Assembly: GCA_002439165.1 (NCBI GenBank)
Contig: DJTE01000045.1
Location: 1-54,188 of the forward strand
Source of the DNA: Chryseobacterium indologenes
GTDB taxonomy: Bacteria > Bacteroidota > Bacteroidia > Flavobacteriales > Weeksellaceae
Direction of reading: 5' to 3'
Length of the DNA stretch: 54,188 nt
Shown here: one piece after another, positions 36,726-44,035 of the stretch
Numbering within the stretch: the first letter of the stretch is position 1
Layout: each line of letters starts with the position of its first letter
Notes under the pieces: generated by a model
The model's database searches: none
Told to the model about the DNA's origin: nothing
What the model saw: the letters and a program-made list of their open reading frames with translations, nothing else
Program-made: the position numbers and the translations under genes

Positions 36726-36760
36726 ATTACTCATTACCCATTACTTATTATTTATTATCT
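36726..36760. repeat. Degenerate ATTACYT heptamer array, five units
   Basis: Five tandem 7-mers, ATTACTC ATTACCC ATTACTT and two more, overlap the stop codon of the NtrC-type regulator. The unit is the same as in the perfect array at 41839-41880. Confidence 0.65.
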
Positions 36761-38080
36761 CAGTCCGTATTCTTCCAGTTTACGATACAGCGTGGCAATG
36801 CCTATTTCAAGCAGTCTTGCGGCTTCGGCTTTGTTGCCTTTGGTATACTGAATGACTTTCTGGATGTGTACTTTTTCCAGGGAGCGTATACTCATGGAAT
36901 CACTTTCCGGAGCGGCTTTTTCTGAATAACGCGGAAGGCTGTCCGGATTCAGGATATGATCATCCATTAAGATCAGGCTTCTTTCTATGGTGTTTCTAAG
37001 CTCGCGGATATTTCCTTTCCAATCGTTTTTTTCCAGGGTCTTATAATATTCCGGATCTACCTGTACGGAAGGGATGTGAAGTTTCCGGGTAAACAGTTCG
37101 ATGAAGTTTTTAGCCAGCATTTTCAGGTCTTCTTTTCTTTCCCTCAGCGGAGGAAGACTGATCTCAAAGACATTGATCCTGAAATACAGATCTTCTCTGA
37201 AATGCCCCTGTTTAATTTCTTCTTCCAGGTCCCGGTTGGTAGCCGCAATCAGCCTGAAATCTGATTTTGAGACTTTGGTTTCACCCATTTTGATGAATTC
37301 CCCGGTTTCAAGAACCCTGAGTAATTTGGCCTGAAGTTCTATCGGCATCTCTCCTATTTCGTCTAAGAATAAGGTTCCGCCATTGGCTTCTTCCACCAGA
37401 CCTTTTTTATCTTTCACAGCCCCGGTAAAAGCTCCCTGCCTGTGGCCGAAAAGCTCACTTTCAAGGATTTCTTTACTGAATGCGGAACAGTTGATGGCTA
37501 CAAAGTTATTTTTCTTCCTTCCGCTTCCTTCATGAATAGCATTGGCAAAGACTTCTTTTCCGGTTCCGGTTTCCCCGGTCAGAAGAACGGCAGCATCAGT
37601 CAGGGCTACTTTTTCCGCCAGTTTTTTAGCCTGAAGAATCAGGGGAGAATTTCCTATGATCTCACCGAAACCTTTTGACACAGCTGATTGTTGTACAATT
37701 TTGCTTCTGTTGTCCTTCACCTTTTCAAGTGCTTTATAGACCAGAGGAATGATTTTTTCATTATCGTCACCTTTTACCAGATAGTCATACGCACCGTTTT
37801 TCATAGACTGCACTGCGTCAGTAATATTTCCGAATGCGGTCATCAGAATGAGTTCAAGATGCGGATATTTGGCTTTAATAGATTTCACGAGTTCCACTCC
37901 AAATGCATCCGGAAGCCTTACGTCGCTCAGTACCACATCAAAATCGTACTGTTCCAGCATGGTCATGGCAGAGCGTGCAGTGGAAGCTTCTTTTACATTA
38001 AAATTCTCCTGGGAAAGGATCATCCCCAGTAATTTGAGGAGCTTGATCTCATCATCGATGATCAGAATGTTTCCGGACAT
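36755..38080 (-). CDS. NtrC-family sigma-54-dependent response regulator
   Basis: 441 residues in the standard order: receiver domain (about 1-120; phospho-acceptor D53 in LSDVRLPD, acidic pocket IDDE), AAA+ domain (Walker A GETGTGKE about 168-175, the sigma-54 contact loop GAFTGA about 218, Walker B GGTLFLDEIGEM), and a C-terminal Fis-type helix-turn-helix (AEAARLLEIGIATLYRKL). It activates transcription by the sigma-54 holoenzyme after phosphorylation. Its position next to the kdp operon and a histidine kinase suggests it replaces KdpE, a winged-helix OmpR-type protein. A TAAGTTTG -7 box lies 27 bases upstream and a terminator downstream. Confidence 0.92.
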   Translation of the reverse strand: MSGNILIIDDEIKLLKLLGMILSQENFNVKEASTARSAMTMLEQYDFDVVLSDVRLPDAFGVELVKSIKAKYPHLELILMTAFGNITDAVQSMKNGAYDYLVKGDDNEKIIPLVYKALEKVKDNRSKIVQQSAVSKGFGEIIGNSPLILQAKKLAEKVALTDAAVLLTGETGTGKEVFANAIHEGSGRKKNNFVAINCSAFSKEILESELFGHRQGAFTGAVKDKKGLVEEANGGTLFLDEIGEMPIELQAKLLRVLETGEFIKMGETKVSKSDFRLIAATNRDLEEEIKQGHFREDLYFRINVFEISLPPLRERKEDLKMLAKNFIELFTRKLHIPSVQVDPEYYKTLEKNDWKGNIRELRNTIERSLILMDDHILNPDSLPRYSEKAAPESDSMSIRSLEKVHIQKVIQYTKGNKAEAARLLEIGIATLYRKLEEYGLR

Positions 38081-38106
38081 AGTCGTTATTTTGGGAAAAC
38101 CTGATG

Positions 38107-38114
38107 CAAACTTA
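38107..38114 (-). promoter_or_regulatory. -7 promoter box of the NtrC-type regulator
   Basis: TAAGTTTG on the minus strand (TAnnTTTG), 26 bases before the ATG at 38080. Confidence 0.45.
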
Positions 38115-38639
38115 TTGAATTTTCCGTGAGGGAAAAAGGGAATTTTCTGAAAGGATGAAAAAGGGGAAAGTACAATTTGCCTTTTGCCATTTCTTAATCT
38201 GTCTTATAGATGTAATAATAACATAGGAGTCTGGGTTAAGGAAACTAAGATTAAAGGCTGGAAGATGGAAGAAAGGATACTGGAAGTTATCCTGGTTAAA
38301 GAATTAAAGGTCTCTGTAAAATCAAATTATTTAAAAAATATAATGTGCTGTTTTTTTGTGATGCAAAGATTATTTTTGATACTGCTCATCTTGAGGAAGC
38401 AAAGGATAGAATCAACTCCGTTGATTCCCCGAAGCGTGTGGATAAACATACCGCTTCATCAGCGACGAAATCTCACCATTTCCCCCAATTAAAATAAAGC
38501 GGTATTAGTCATCAACTTTGCGTGAGCTTTTTAATCAAAAAAAATAATTCCAAACATGATCTATTGAGTTCAATCAATTAAATTCTGATTCTGAACTGAC
38601 GTTAATAAGAAAAAGCAACGCCATTTTTATCTGATTCCT
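38115..38639. other. Gene-free stretch carrying dispersed repeat family 1, copy B
   Basis: No gene is supported between the two divergent promoters. The open frame at 38184-38492 runs through the repeat in a frame different from the one that looks protein-like. A frame from about 38300 to TAA at 38494-38496 has no start codon and reads as a decayed protein tail. Confidence 0.6.
38371..38567 (+). repeat. Dispersed repeat family 1, copy B (about 200 bp)
   Basis: Matches 8245-8442. Hairpin 1 is a perfect 8-base stem here (GAATCAAC 38409-38416 with GTTGATTC 38420-38427); its loop differs from copy A. Hairpin 2 keeps pairing through a G-T wobble (TGTG 38437-38440 with CATA 38447-38450, inside GAAGCG/CGCTTC). 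In the protein-like frame the tail reads KHTASSATKSHHFPQLK; several differences from copy A are silent (TCG/TCT, CAT/CAC, CAC/CAT, TTT/TTC). Confidence 0.7.
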
Positions 38640-38647
38640 TACATTTG
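38640..38647 (+). promoter_or_regulatory. -7 promoter box of the M16 protease gene
   Basis: TACATTTG (TAnnTTTG), 38 bases before the ATG at 38686. Confidence 0.5.
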
Positions 38648-38685
38648 TAATACATTCGGGTTTAAGGAATGAAATGAACTGATCT

Positions 38686-41553
38686 ATGATTGACAAAAAA
38701 TATACGGAAACGGTCCACACGGACATCCACAATTACGAATATATTACCATAACGCATGACGAAAACAAAGTAAGAATTTACACCCTGAAGAACGGTCTGA
38801 AGGTTTTTCTTGCCCAAAATTCCGATGCGCCGAGGATACAGACTTTTATCCCTGTAAGAACGGGAAGCAATAATGACCCTTCTGATAACACAGGACTTGC
38901 CCATTACCTGGAGCATATGATGTTTAAAGGAACTTCCAGACTGGGTACCCAAAACTGGGAAAAGGAAAAAGAACTTCTGGATCAGATTTCAGAACTGTAT
39001 GAGCAGCACAAGGCAGAACAGGATCCTGAAAAGAAAAAAGAGATATACAGGAAAATAGACGAAATCTCGCAGGAGGCCAGTCAGTATGCCATTGCCAATG
39101 AATATGACAAGGCAATTTCATCCCTGGGAGCCAGCGGAACCAATGCCCATACCTGGTTTGATGAAACAGTTTACAAAAACAATATCCCGAACAATGAACT
39201 TGAAAAATGGCTGAAAATTGAAAAGGAAAGGTTTTCTGAAATGGTTCTCCGCCTTTTTCACACGGAACTGGAATCGGTATATGAAGAATTCAACAGGGCT
39301 CAGGATAATGACAGCCGGTTGGTGAGTTATGAACTGATGGATGCTTTATTTCCAACCCATCCCAACGGGCAGCAGACTACGCTCGGAAAACCGGAACACC
39401 TGAAAAACCCTTCTATGAAGGCTATTCATAAATATTTTGATGAATATTACGTTCCGAATAATTATGCAATGGTTCTGGTAGGTGACCTGGATTTTGAAGA
39501 AACAATTCAGCTGGTTGACCAGTATTTCGGGGATATTCCTTATAAAGAGCTGCCGAAAAAAACTCCGGTTGTTGAACAGCCGATGACTGAAATTGTAAAA
39601 AGAACGGTAAAAAGCCCGACTACCCCGAGGGTACAGATTGCCTGGAGAACAGACAGCTATGGTACAAGGGAAGCCATGCTTGCCGATATTACGGCCAATA
39701 TTCTGAGCAACAGAGGGGAAGCCGGACTTCTTGACCTGAACATCAACCAAACCCAGAAAATGCTTTGGGCACAGGCTTTTTCATTAGGTTTAAAACAATA
39801 TGGCTATTTTTCTGCAGTAGCGGTTCCCAAAGAATCACAAACGCTTGACGAGGCGGTAGAAATGATCCTGGAACAGATTGAGCTGATCAAAAAAGGAGAT
39901 TTCCCGGACTGGATGCTTCCGGCAATCATCAGCGATTTCAAACTGCAGAGAATGAAGGGGCTGGAAACTGCGGAAGGCCTGGCTACCAATCTTTATGACA
40001 CCTACATCAGAGGCCGGTCATGGGAGCAGGAACTGAATGAAATGGATGAATATGCAGCCATTACCAAAGAAGAGGTGATTGAGTTTGCCAACACGTTCTT
40101 TAAAGATAATTATGTTGCCATTTACAAGGAAAAAGGGGTTAACGACAAGCTTCTCAGAGTGGAAAACCCGGGAATAACGCCTATTAAGATCAACCGTGAG
40201 GCGCAATCGGAGTTTCTGCAGGAAATTTTAGCTGAAAAAACAGATGATATACAACCAGAATTTATTGATTATCAAAAGGAGATCACCACTGATTCTGTAA
40301 AAGATAAAAAAATAAATTTTGTAAAGAACAAATACAATGATATAGCACAGGTTCATTTTATTTTTCCTTTCGGAAGTGATAACGACAGGGATCTGGGAAT
40401 TTCAACACAGCTGCTTCAATATCTGGGAACGGATCGGTTTTCACCTGAAGATCTTAAAAAAGAGTTCTTCAAAATCGGTATTACCAATGATTTCAAAACC
40501 ACCAATGATCAACTCCTGATCTCTCTGAACGGACTGGAAGAAAATATAGAAAAAGGAATTGCCCTTCTTCAGCACTGGATGTATAACGCTTCTCCTGATG
40601 AGAATATCTACCGCCAGTTTGTAGGAACCGTTCTGGAAAACCGCCAAGCAACTAAAAATGATAAAACCCGTATTATGACCGCGCTTACCACGTATACCAA
40701 ACTGGGAAGCTTTTCCCGTTTTACGGATGTTATTTCCAAAGAAGAGCTTGAAAGCAGCCATCCTGAAGTGTTTACCGACCGTATGAAAAAGCTTTTCAGA
40801 TTTCCATATCAGATTTTCTTTTACGGAAAAGATTTTGATGCTTTTAAAGAATATATCGGCCGGTATACGGAACCCGTAAGTTTAGAGATTCCTGAAGCCA
40901 AATACTATCCGGAACCGGAGACTGACGGGAACGTCTATTTCGTGAATTACGATATGGTTCAGATGGAAATGAGCAAAATAGCAAGAGGAAACCCTGTGAA
41001 TACTTCCAATTTCGGAAAGATCAATGTGTATAACGAATATTTTGGAAGAGGTCTTTCCTCTATCGTTTTCCAGGAAATCCGTGAGAGTAAAAGCTTAGCG
41101 TATTCTGCTTATGTCTCTTATGCAGCCAATGCCGAACTGGGCCACCACGATTATATTACCACTTATATCGGAACCCAGCCTGATAAACTGCAGATTGCCG
41201 TAGATACAATGACAGAACTGATGACCGAACTGCCTGAAGTGCCTGTACAGTTTGAAAATGCCCGAAATGCGGCCCTTAAACAGATTGCTTCAACAAGAAT
41301 TACCAGAAATAATATCTTTTTCAATACTTTGAGACTGAAAAAACTGGGAATTTCCCACGATTTCAGGAAAGATATTTATGAGCAGATCGGAAGTCTGAAG
41401 TTTGAAGATGTGAAACAGTTTTATGAAACAGAAATCAAACCGGTACGCTTTAATACTGCCATTATCGGTAAGAAAGAAAATCTGGATATGGATGCAGTGA
41501 ACCGGATGGGAACTTTTAAGGAAGTCAGCCTGAGGGATATTTTTGGGCATTAA
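38686..41553 (+). CDS. Large M16 family zinc metallopeptidase
   Basis: 955 residues made of two M16 halves. The inverted zinc motif HYLEH in GLAHYLEHMMFKGTS (about 69-73) gives the two His ligands and catalytic Glu; a downstream ESVYEEFNRAQD segment (about 195) supplies the third ligand. The second half (from about 545, VHFIFPFGSDNDRDLG) is the inactive clamp half and ends with the M16_C pattern SRITRNN. No signal peptide or lipobox is visible, so a cytoplasmic oligopeptidase related to insulysin/pitrilysin is likely, although many Bacteroidota homologues are exported. An insert of charged helix (EQHKAEQDPEKKKEIYRK) follows the zinc motif. Monocistronic, with its own promoter and terminator. 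Confidence 0.9.
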   Translation: MIDKKYTETVHTDIHNYEYITITHDENKVRIYTLKNGLKVFLAQNSDAPRIQTFIPVRTGSNNDPSDNTGLAHYLEHMMFKGTSRLGTQNWEKEKELLDQISELYEQHKAEQDPEKKKEIYRKIDEISQEASQYAIANEYDKAISSLGASGTNAHTWFDETVYKNNIPNNELEKWLKIEKERFSEMVLRLFHTELESVYEEFNRAQDNDSRLVSYELMDALFPTHPNGQQTTLGKPEHLKNPSMKAIHKYFDEYYVPNNYAMVLVGDLDFEETIQLVDQYFGDIPYKELPKKTPVVEQPMTEIVKRTVKSPTTPRVQIAWRTDSYGTREAMLADITANILSNRGEAGLLDLNINQTQKMLWAQAFSLGLKQYGYFSAVAVPKESQTLDEAVEMILEQIELIKKGDFPDWMLPAIISDFKLQRMKGLETAEGLATNLYDTYIRGRSWEQELNEMDEYAAITKEEVIEFANTFFKDNYVAIYKEKGVNDKLLRVENPGITPIKINREAQSEFLQEILAEKTDDIQPEFIDYQKEITTDSVKDKKINFVKNKYNDIAQVHFIFPFGSDNDRDLGISTQLLQYLGTDRFSPEDLKKEFFKIGITNDFKTTNDQLLISLNGLEENIEKGIALLQHWMYNASPDENIYRQFVGTVLENRQATKNDKTRIMTALTTYTKLGSFSRFTDVISKEELESSHPEVFTDRMKKLFRFPYQIFFYGKDFDAFKEYIGRYTEPVSLEIPEAKYYPEPETDGNVYFVNYDMVQMEMSKIARGNPVNTSNFGKINVYNEYFGRGLSSIVFQEIRESKSLAYSAYVSYAANAELGHHDYITTYIGTQPDKLQIAVDTMTELMTELPEVPVQFENARNAALKQIASTRITRNNIFFNTLRLKKLGISHDFRKDIYEQIGSLKFEDVKQFYETEIKPVRFNTAIIGKKENLDMDAVNRMGTFKEVSLRDIFGH

Positions 41554-41559
41554 AATATG

Positions 41560-41588
41560 GACCGTTCAGTATTGGGCGGTCTTTTTTT
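41560..41588 (+). terminator. Terminator of the M16 protease gene
   Basis: GACCG (41560-41564) pairs with CGGTC (41577-41581), extended imperfectly inwards, followed by TTTTTTT. It starts 6 bases after the stop codon. Confidence 0.7.
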
Positions 41589-41596
41589 GTAAGATG

Positions 41597-41671
41597 GAGA
41601 TAACAGACAGAGAGATAATAGACGGAGAGATAACAGACGGATAGATAATAGACGGATAGATGAGAGACATA
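41597..41671. repeat. Five tandem 15-mers (GAGATAAYAGACGGA)
   Basis: Units begin at 41597, 41612, 41627, 41642 and 41657 and differ at one to a few positions each. Related GATAATAGA words recur at 41761-41771 and 46332-46372. Confidence 0.85.
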
Positions 41672-41682
41672 AGACTGTCAAT

Positions 41683-41852
41683 AGTCAATTTTGCTGCGCA
41701 AGGAAATGGGGAATTTGGGAGTTTTAGATTCAGAAAGGAGGAGAATGAGAATAGACTGATAGATAATAGATATTGAGACTGAAGATCATTCGTTAATAAT
41801 AAGTAAAAAAGGCTTTGACTGATCGGAGTTACACAGCAACCTATTACCTATT
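41683..41852. repeat. Dispersed repeat family 2, copy A
   Basis: Matches 46303-46468. Shared blocks in the same order are an AGTCAATTTTGC-type word, GATAGATAATAGATATT, GACTGAAGATCATTCGTT, and a closing ACCTATTACCT. In this copy the closing block is expanded into a heptamer array. Confidence 0.65.
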
Positions 41853-41880
41853 ACCTATTACCTATTACCTATTACCTATT
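41839..41880. repeat. Perfect ACCTATT heptamer array, six units
   Basis: ACCTATT is repeated six times without a mismatch, ending 14 bases from the stop codon of the converging GNAT gene. A length-variable simple repeat by appearance. Confidence 0.9.
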
Positions 41881-41894
41881 TTCAGAAACGTCAG

Positions 41895-42971
41895 TTACGT
41901 CATCATACAGTCGCCGTCGCCGTCCTGGTAATGCGGGTCAAATCCTTCGGGAAGAATCTGTAAGAGTTGTTTATGGAAAAGATATTCGCGTTTGAAATCC
42001 CGTTCGTAGATCTTTGGAAATGTTCCTGAAGTTTTTATTGTGTTGTTGAGATCTGCCTGATAGCTGGTCAGGCCTTTGATCTTATTTTTAACAATGAAAT
42101 AGCTGAGGAAATCAACAACACGGTCTGAATCATTATTTGAAAACAGATAAGGAATTTTCAGGTATCCATCGCGGAGCTGCAACAGAAAACAGGAAGAGAG
42201 CCTGTTGTTTTCGTCATAGATTTTTACCCAGAAATATTTAAAAATCTCAGCAAATCCTGAAAAGAGATACCGGTGATCTTTTTTCCCTTCCAGAATCCAT
42301 GGATGGTCTATAAAAACATTGATTTCTTCAGCACTGCGCCGGCTTGAAAATTCAGCCATGAAATCAGCACTTTCGGTATCGATCCTGCCCAGAATTTCAT
42401 ACCGGAAACCGGGCTTTTTTATTTTAAAATTTCTGACGGACAGAATGGAATTGGCCATAGCATCCATCATATGAAAAAGAGGTTTCAAATTCTTTGTCTC
42501 TGGCCTTTTCTCTGGAATAATACCCGCAGCATCCGTCCTGAAATAGTATCTTTTGCCTTCTTTCGGAAAAACATACCCGAAAACACCCAAGATCGTATAT
42601 AAAGCTTCGGCTTCAGCGGTGAATTCCGTTATGGCAATCCGGCCTTCATATTCTTCACACGCTTTTTTCAATAATTTTTTGGCCACTCTTTTTTTCCGGA
42701 ATTCAGGGTGTACGTATAGGGTACTCAGCCATGCATAGGAAATTACACTTTCCCCTGTTATAAAACTGTCCGGAAAACATCCTGCATATCCTGCCAATTG
42801 ACCGTTGTAAAAGGCCAGAATAAGGAGCGTCTGCTCATCTGAAGCTTTCGGGTTTCTGATCTGGGATTCTGCACGGTGTCTGGTGACCGGAAGAAAACCG
42901 TATTGCTGAAAACCGCCGGAAGAGATCAATTCTTCAAGTTCTTTTCTGTTGAATGTTTTCAGTTCTGTCAT
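41895..42971 (-). CDS. GNAT family N-acetyltransferase
   Basis: 358 residues. The GNAT core fills about 1-150: AYAGCFPDSF... leads to motif A YAWLSTLYVHPEFRKKRVAKKLLKKA (acetyl-CoA pyrophosphate loop RKKRVAKK), then IAITEFTAEAEALY and the VFGYVFP strand. The C-terminal 200 residues form a second domain I cannot name; the tail has an acidic DGDGDC. The gene overlaps the upstream deacetylase by ATGA (42968-42971), so translation is coupled. Together they could edit an N-acetylated sugar, but the acceptor is unknown. Confidence 0.82.
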   Translation of the reverse strand: MTELKTFNRKELEELISSGGFQQYGFLPVTRHRAESQIRNPKASDEQTLLILAFYNGQLAGYAGCFPDSFITGESVISYAWLSTLYVHPEFRKKRVAKKLLKKACEEYEGRIAITEFTAEAEALYTILGVFGYVFPKEGKRYYFRTDAAGIIPEKRPETKNLKPLFHMMDAMANSILSVRNFKIKKPGFRYEILGRIDTESADFMAEFSSRRSAEEINVFIDHPWILEGKKDHRYLFSGFAEIFKYFWVKIYDENNRLSSCFLLQLRDGYLKIPYLFSNNDSDRVVDFLSYFIVKNKIKGLTSYQADLNNTIKTSGTFPKIYERDFKREYLFHKQLLQILPEGFDPHYQDGDGDCMMT

Positions 42972-43966
42972 TTTCTTACAATCGTATTTTTATTGATCAG
43001 CTTTTTCATTTTGAAATAAGCTGTTTCAGCTTTGAGGATTTTTCCGGCATTTTCTCCGGTTTCCATAGGAATTCTCTGAAAGTTTCTTACTATGCTGTCC
43101 AGTTTTACTCCGGCACATCCGAAACTGCAGAACAGATCGTCATTTTTAAAAATTTCATCAAAAAAGTCTTTATTTACGCCAAAATCTGTAAACGGAAATG
43201 CAAAGCTTTCGTATAAAAAATTATTCTCTTTAAGGTAGCTGAATGTACGGTTGGTGGTTTCCAGCTGCTCATTCAGTGAAAGCCCGTTGTACAAAGGATG
43301 ATCCCAGCTGTGGGAGGAGATCCCGAAACCTTTTCTCGTCAGTGTTTTTAATTGTTCTGTGCTCAGATAAGGCTGATATTCTTTTAAATAAGCTCCGAAA
43401 TCTATTTCCAGTTTTTCAGCCAGCTGATCCAGTATTTCCCTTTTTCCGTACTGTATCTGAAGTACCTGCTGCTTTACGGCTTCTTTTTCCAGCTCTTCCA
43501 GTGATAACAGCGGATATATTTCAGGATTCAGTATGGTCTTTTTTTCAGCAGCCTCAATAATTAAACCGGCTTTGCATCTGAACATCAGATCACGGTTATC
43601 GATAAAGGCCGGATTGATAAAATTGCAGGCATAAATCCCTTTCCTTTCCAGCAGGGGAACAACGGTATCATAGAAATCCCTGAAGCCGTCATCAAAGGTA
43701 AGCAGGGCAATCTTTTTCTTCGGTTTGAAATTTCCCCTGACAAAATCTTTAAACTCCGCCCAGTCTACAAACTGAAAGTGTTTTGAAAGATAATCAATAT
43801 CTTCCTCAAACTGCCTGGTATTTTTATACCTGATGATATGCCTGGCATGAGGTAAATCTTCATCGGAAACGCAATGATAGACAGGCAGGCAGTAATCCAG
43901 CGGAAAAGATTTCCCGATATTTTCCGATTCAAAAGCTGCCAGTAGATTGATGATCCTGTCTTTCAT
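42968..43966 (-). CDS. Polysaccharide deacetylase family protein (NodB domain)
   Basis: 332 residues without a signal peptide. NodB motifs are present: LPVYHCVSDED at the N-terminus, motif 1 LTFDDGFRDFYDTVVP (two Asp, about 88-93), motif 2 SSHSWDHPLY (His-x3-His, metal ligands), and a late SFAFPFTDFG in place of the usual RPPxG. This is the carbohydrate esterase 4 fold, which removes acetyl groups from N-acetylated sugars. Lack of export signal suggests a cytoplasmic substrate, as in lipid-linked sugar or surface-glycan precursor editing. Two-gene operon with the GNAT protein. Confidence 0.85.
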   Translation of the reverse strand: MKDRIINLLAAFESENIGKSFPLDYCLPVYHCVSDEDLPHARHIIRYKNTRQFEEDIDYLSKHFQFVDWAEFKDFVRGNFKPKKKIALLTFDDGFRDFYDTVVPLLERKGIYACNFINPAFIDNRDLMFRCKAGLIIEAAEKKTILNPEIYPLLSLEELEKEAVKQQVLQIQYGKREILDQLAEKLEIDFGAYLKEYQPYLSTEQLKTLTRKGFGISSHSWDHPLYNGLSLNEQLETTNRTFSYLKENNFLYESFAFPFTDFGVNKDFFDEIFKNDDLFCSFGCAGVKLDSIVRNFQRIPMETGENAGKILKAETAYFKMKKLINKNTIVRK

Positions 43967-44017
43967 CCTGTAAAAATAAAAAAGAATCTATTCAAAATTA
44001 AATTCAAACAGATTCTT
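43967..44017 (-). terminator. Terminator of the S46 peptidase gene, overlapping a -7 box
   Basis: AAGAATCT (43982-43989) pairs perfectly with AGATTCTT (44010-44017); on the minus strand the stem runs into TTTTTATTTTT. The loop holds TAATTTTG (44000-43993), which matches TAnnTTTG and could drive the deacetylase-GNAT pair starting at 43966. So one element may end one gene and start the next. Confidence 0.7.
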
Positions 44018-44035
44018 AAAGGTATGTTTTAAAAA

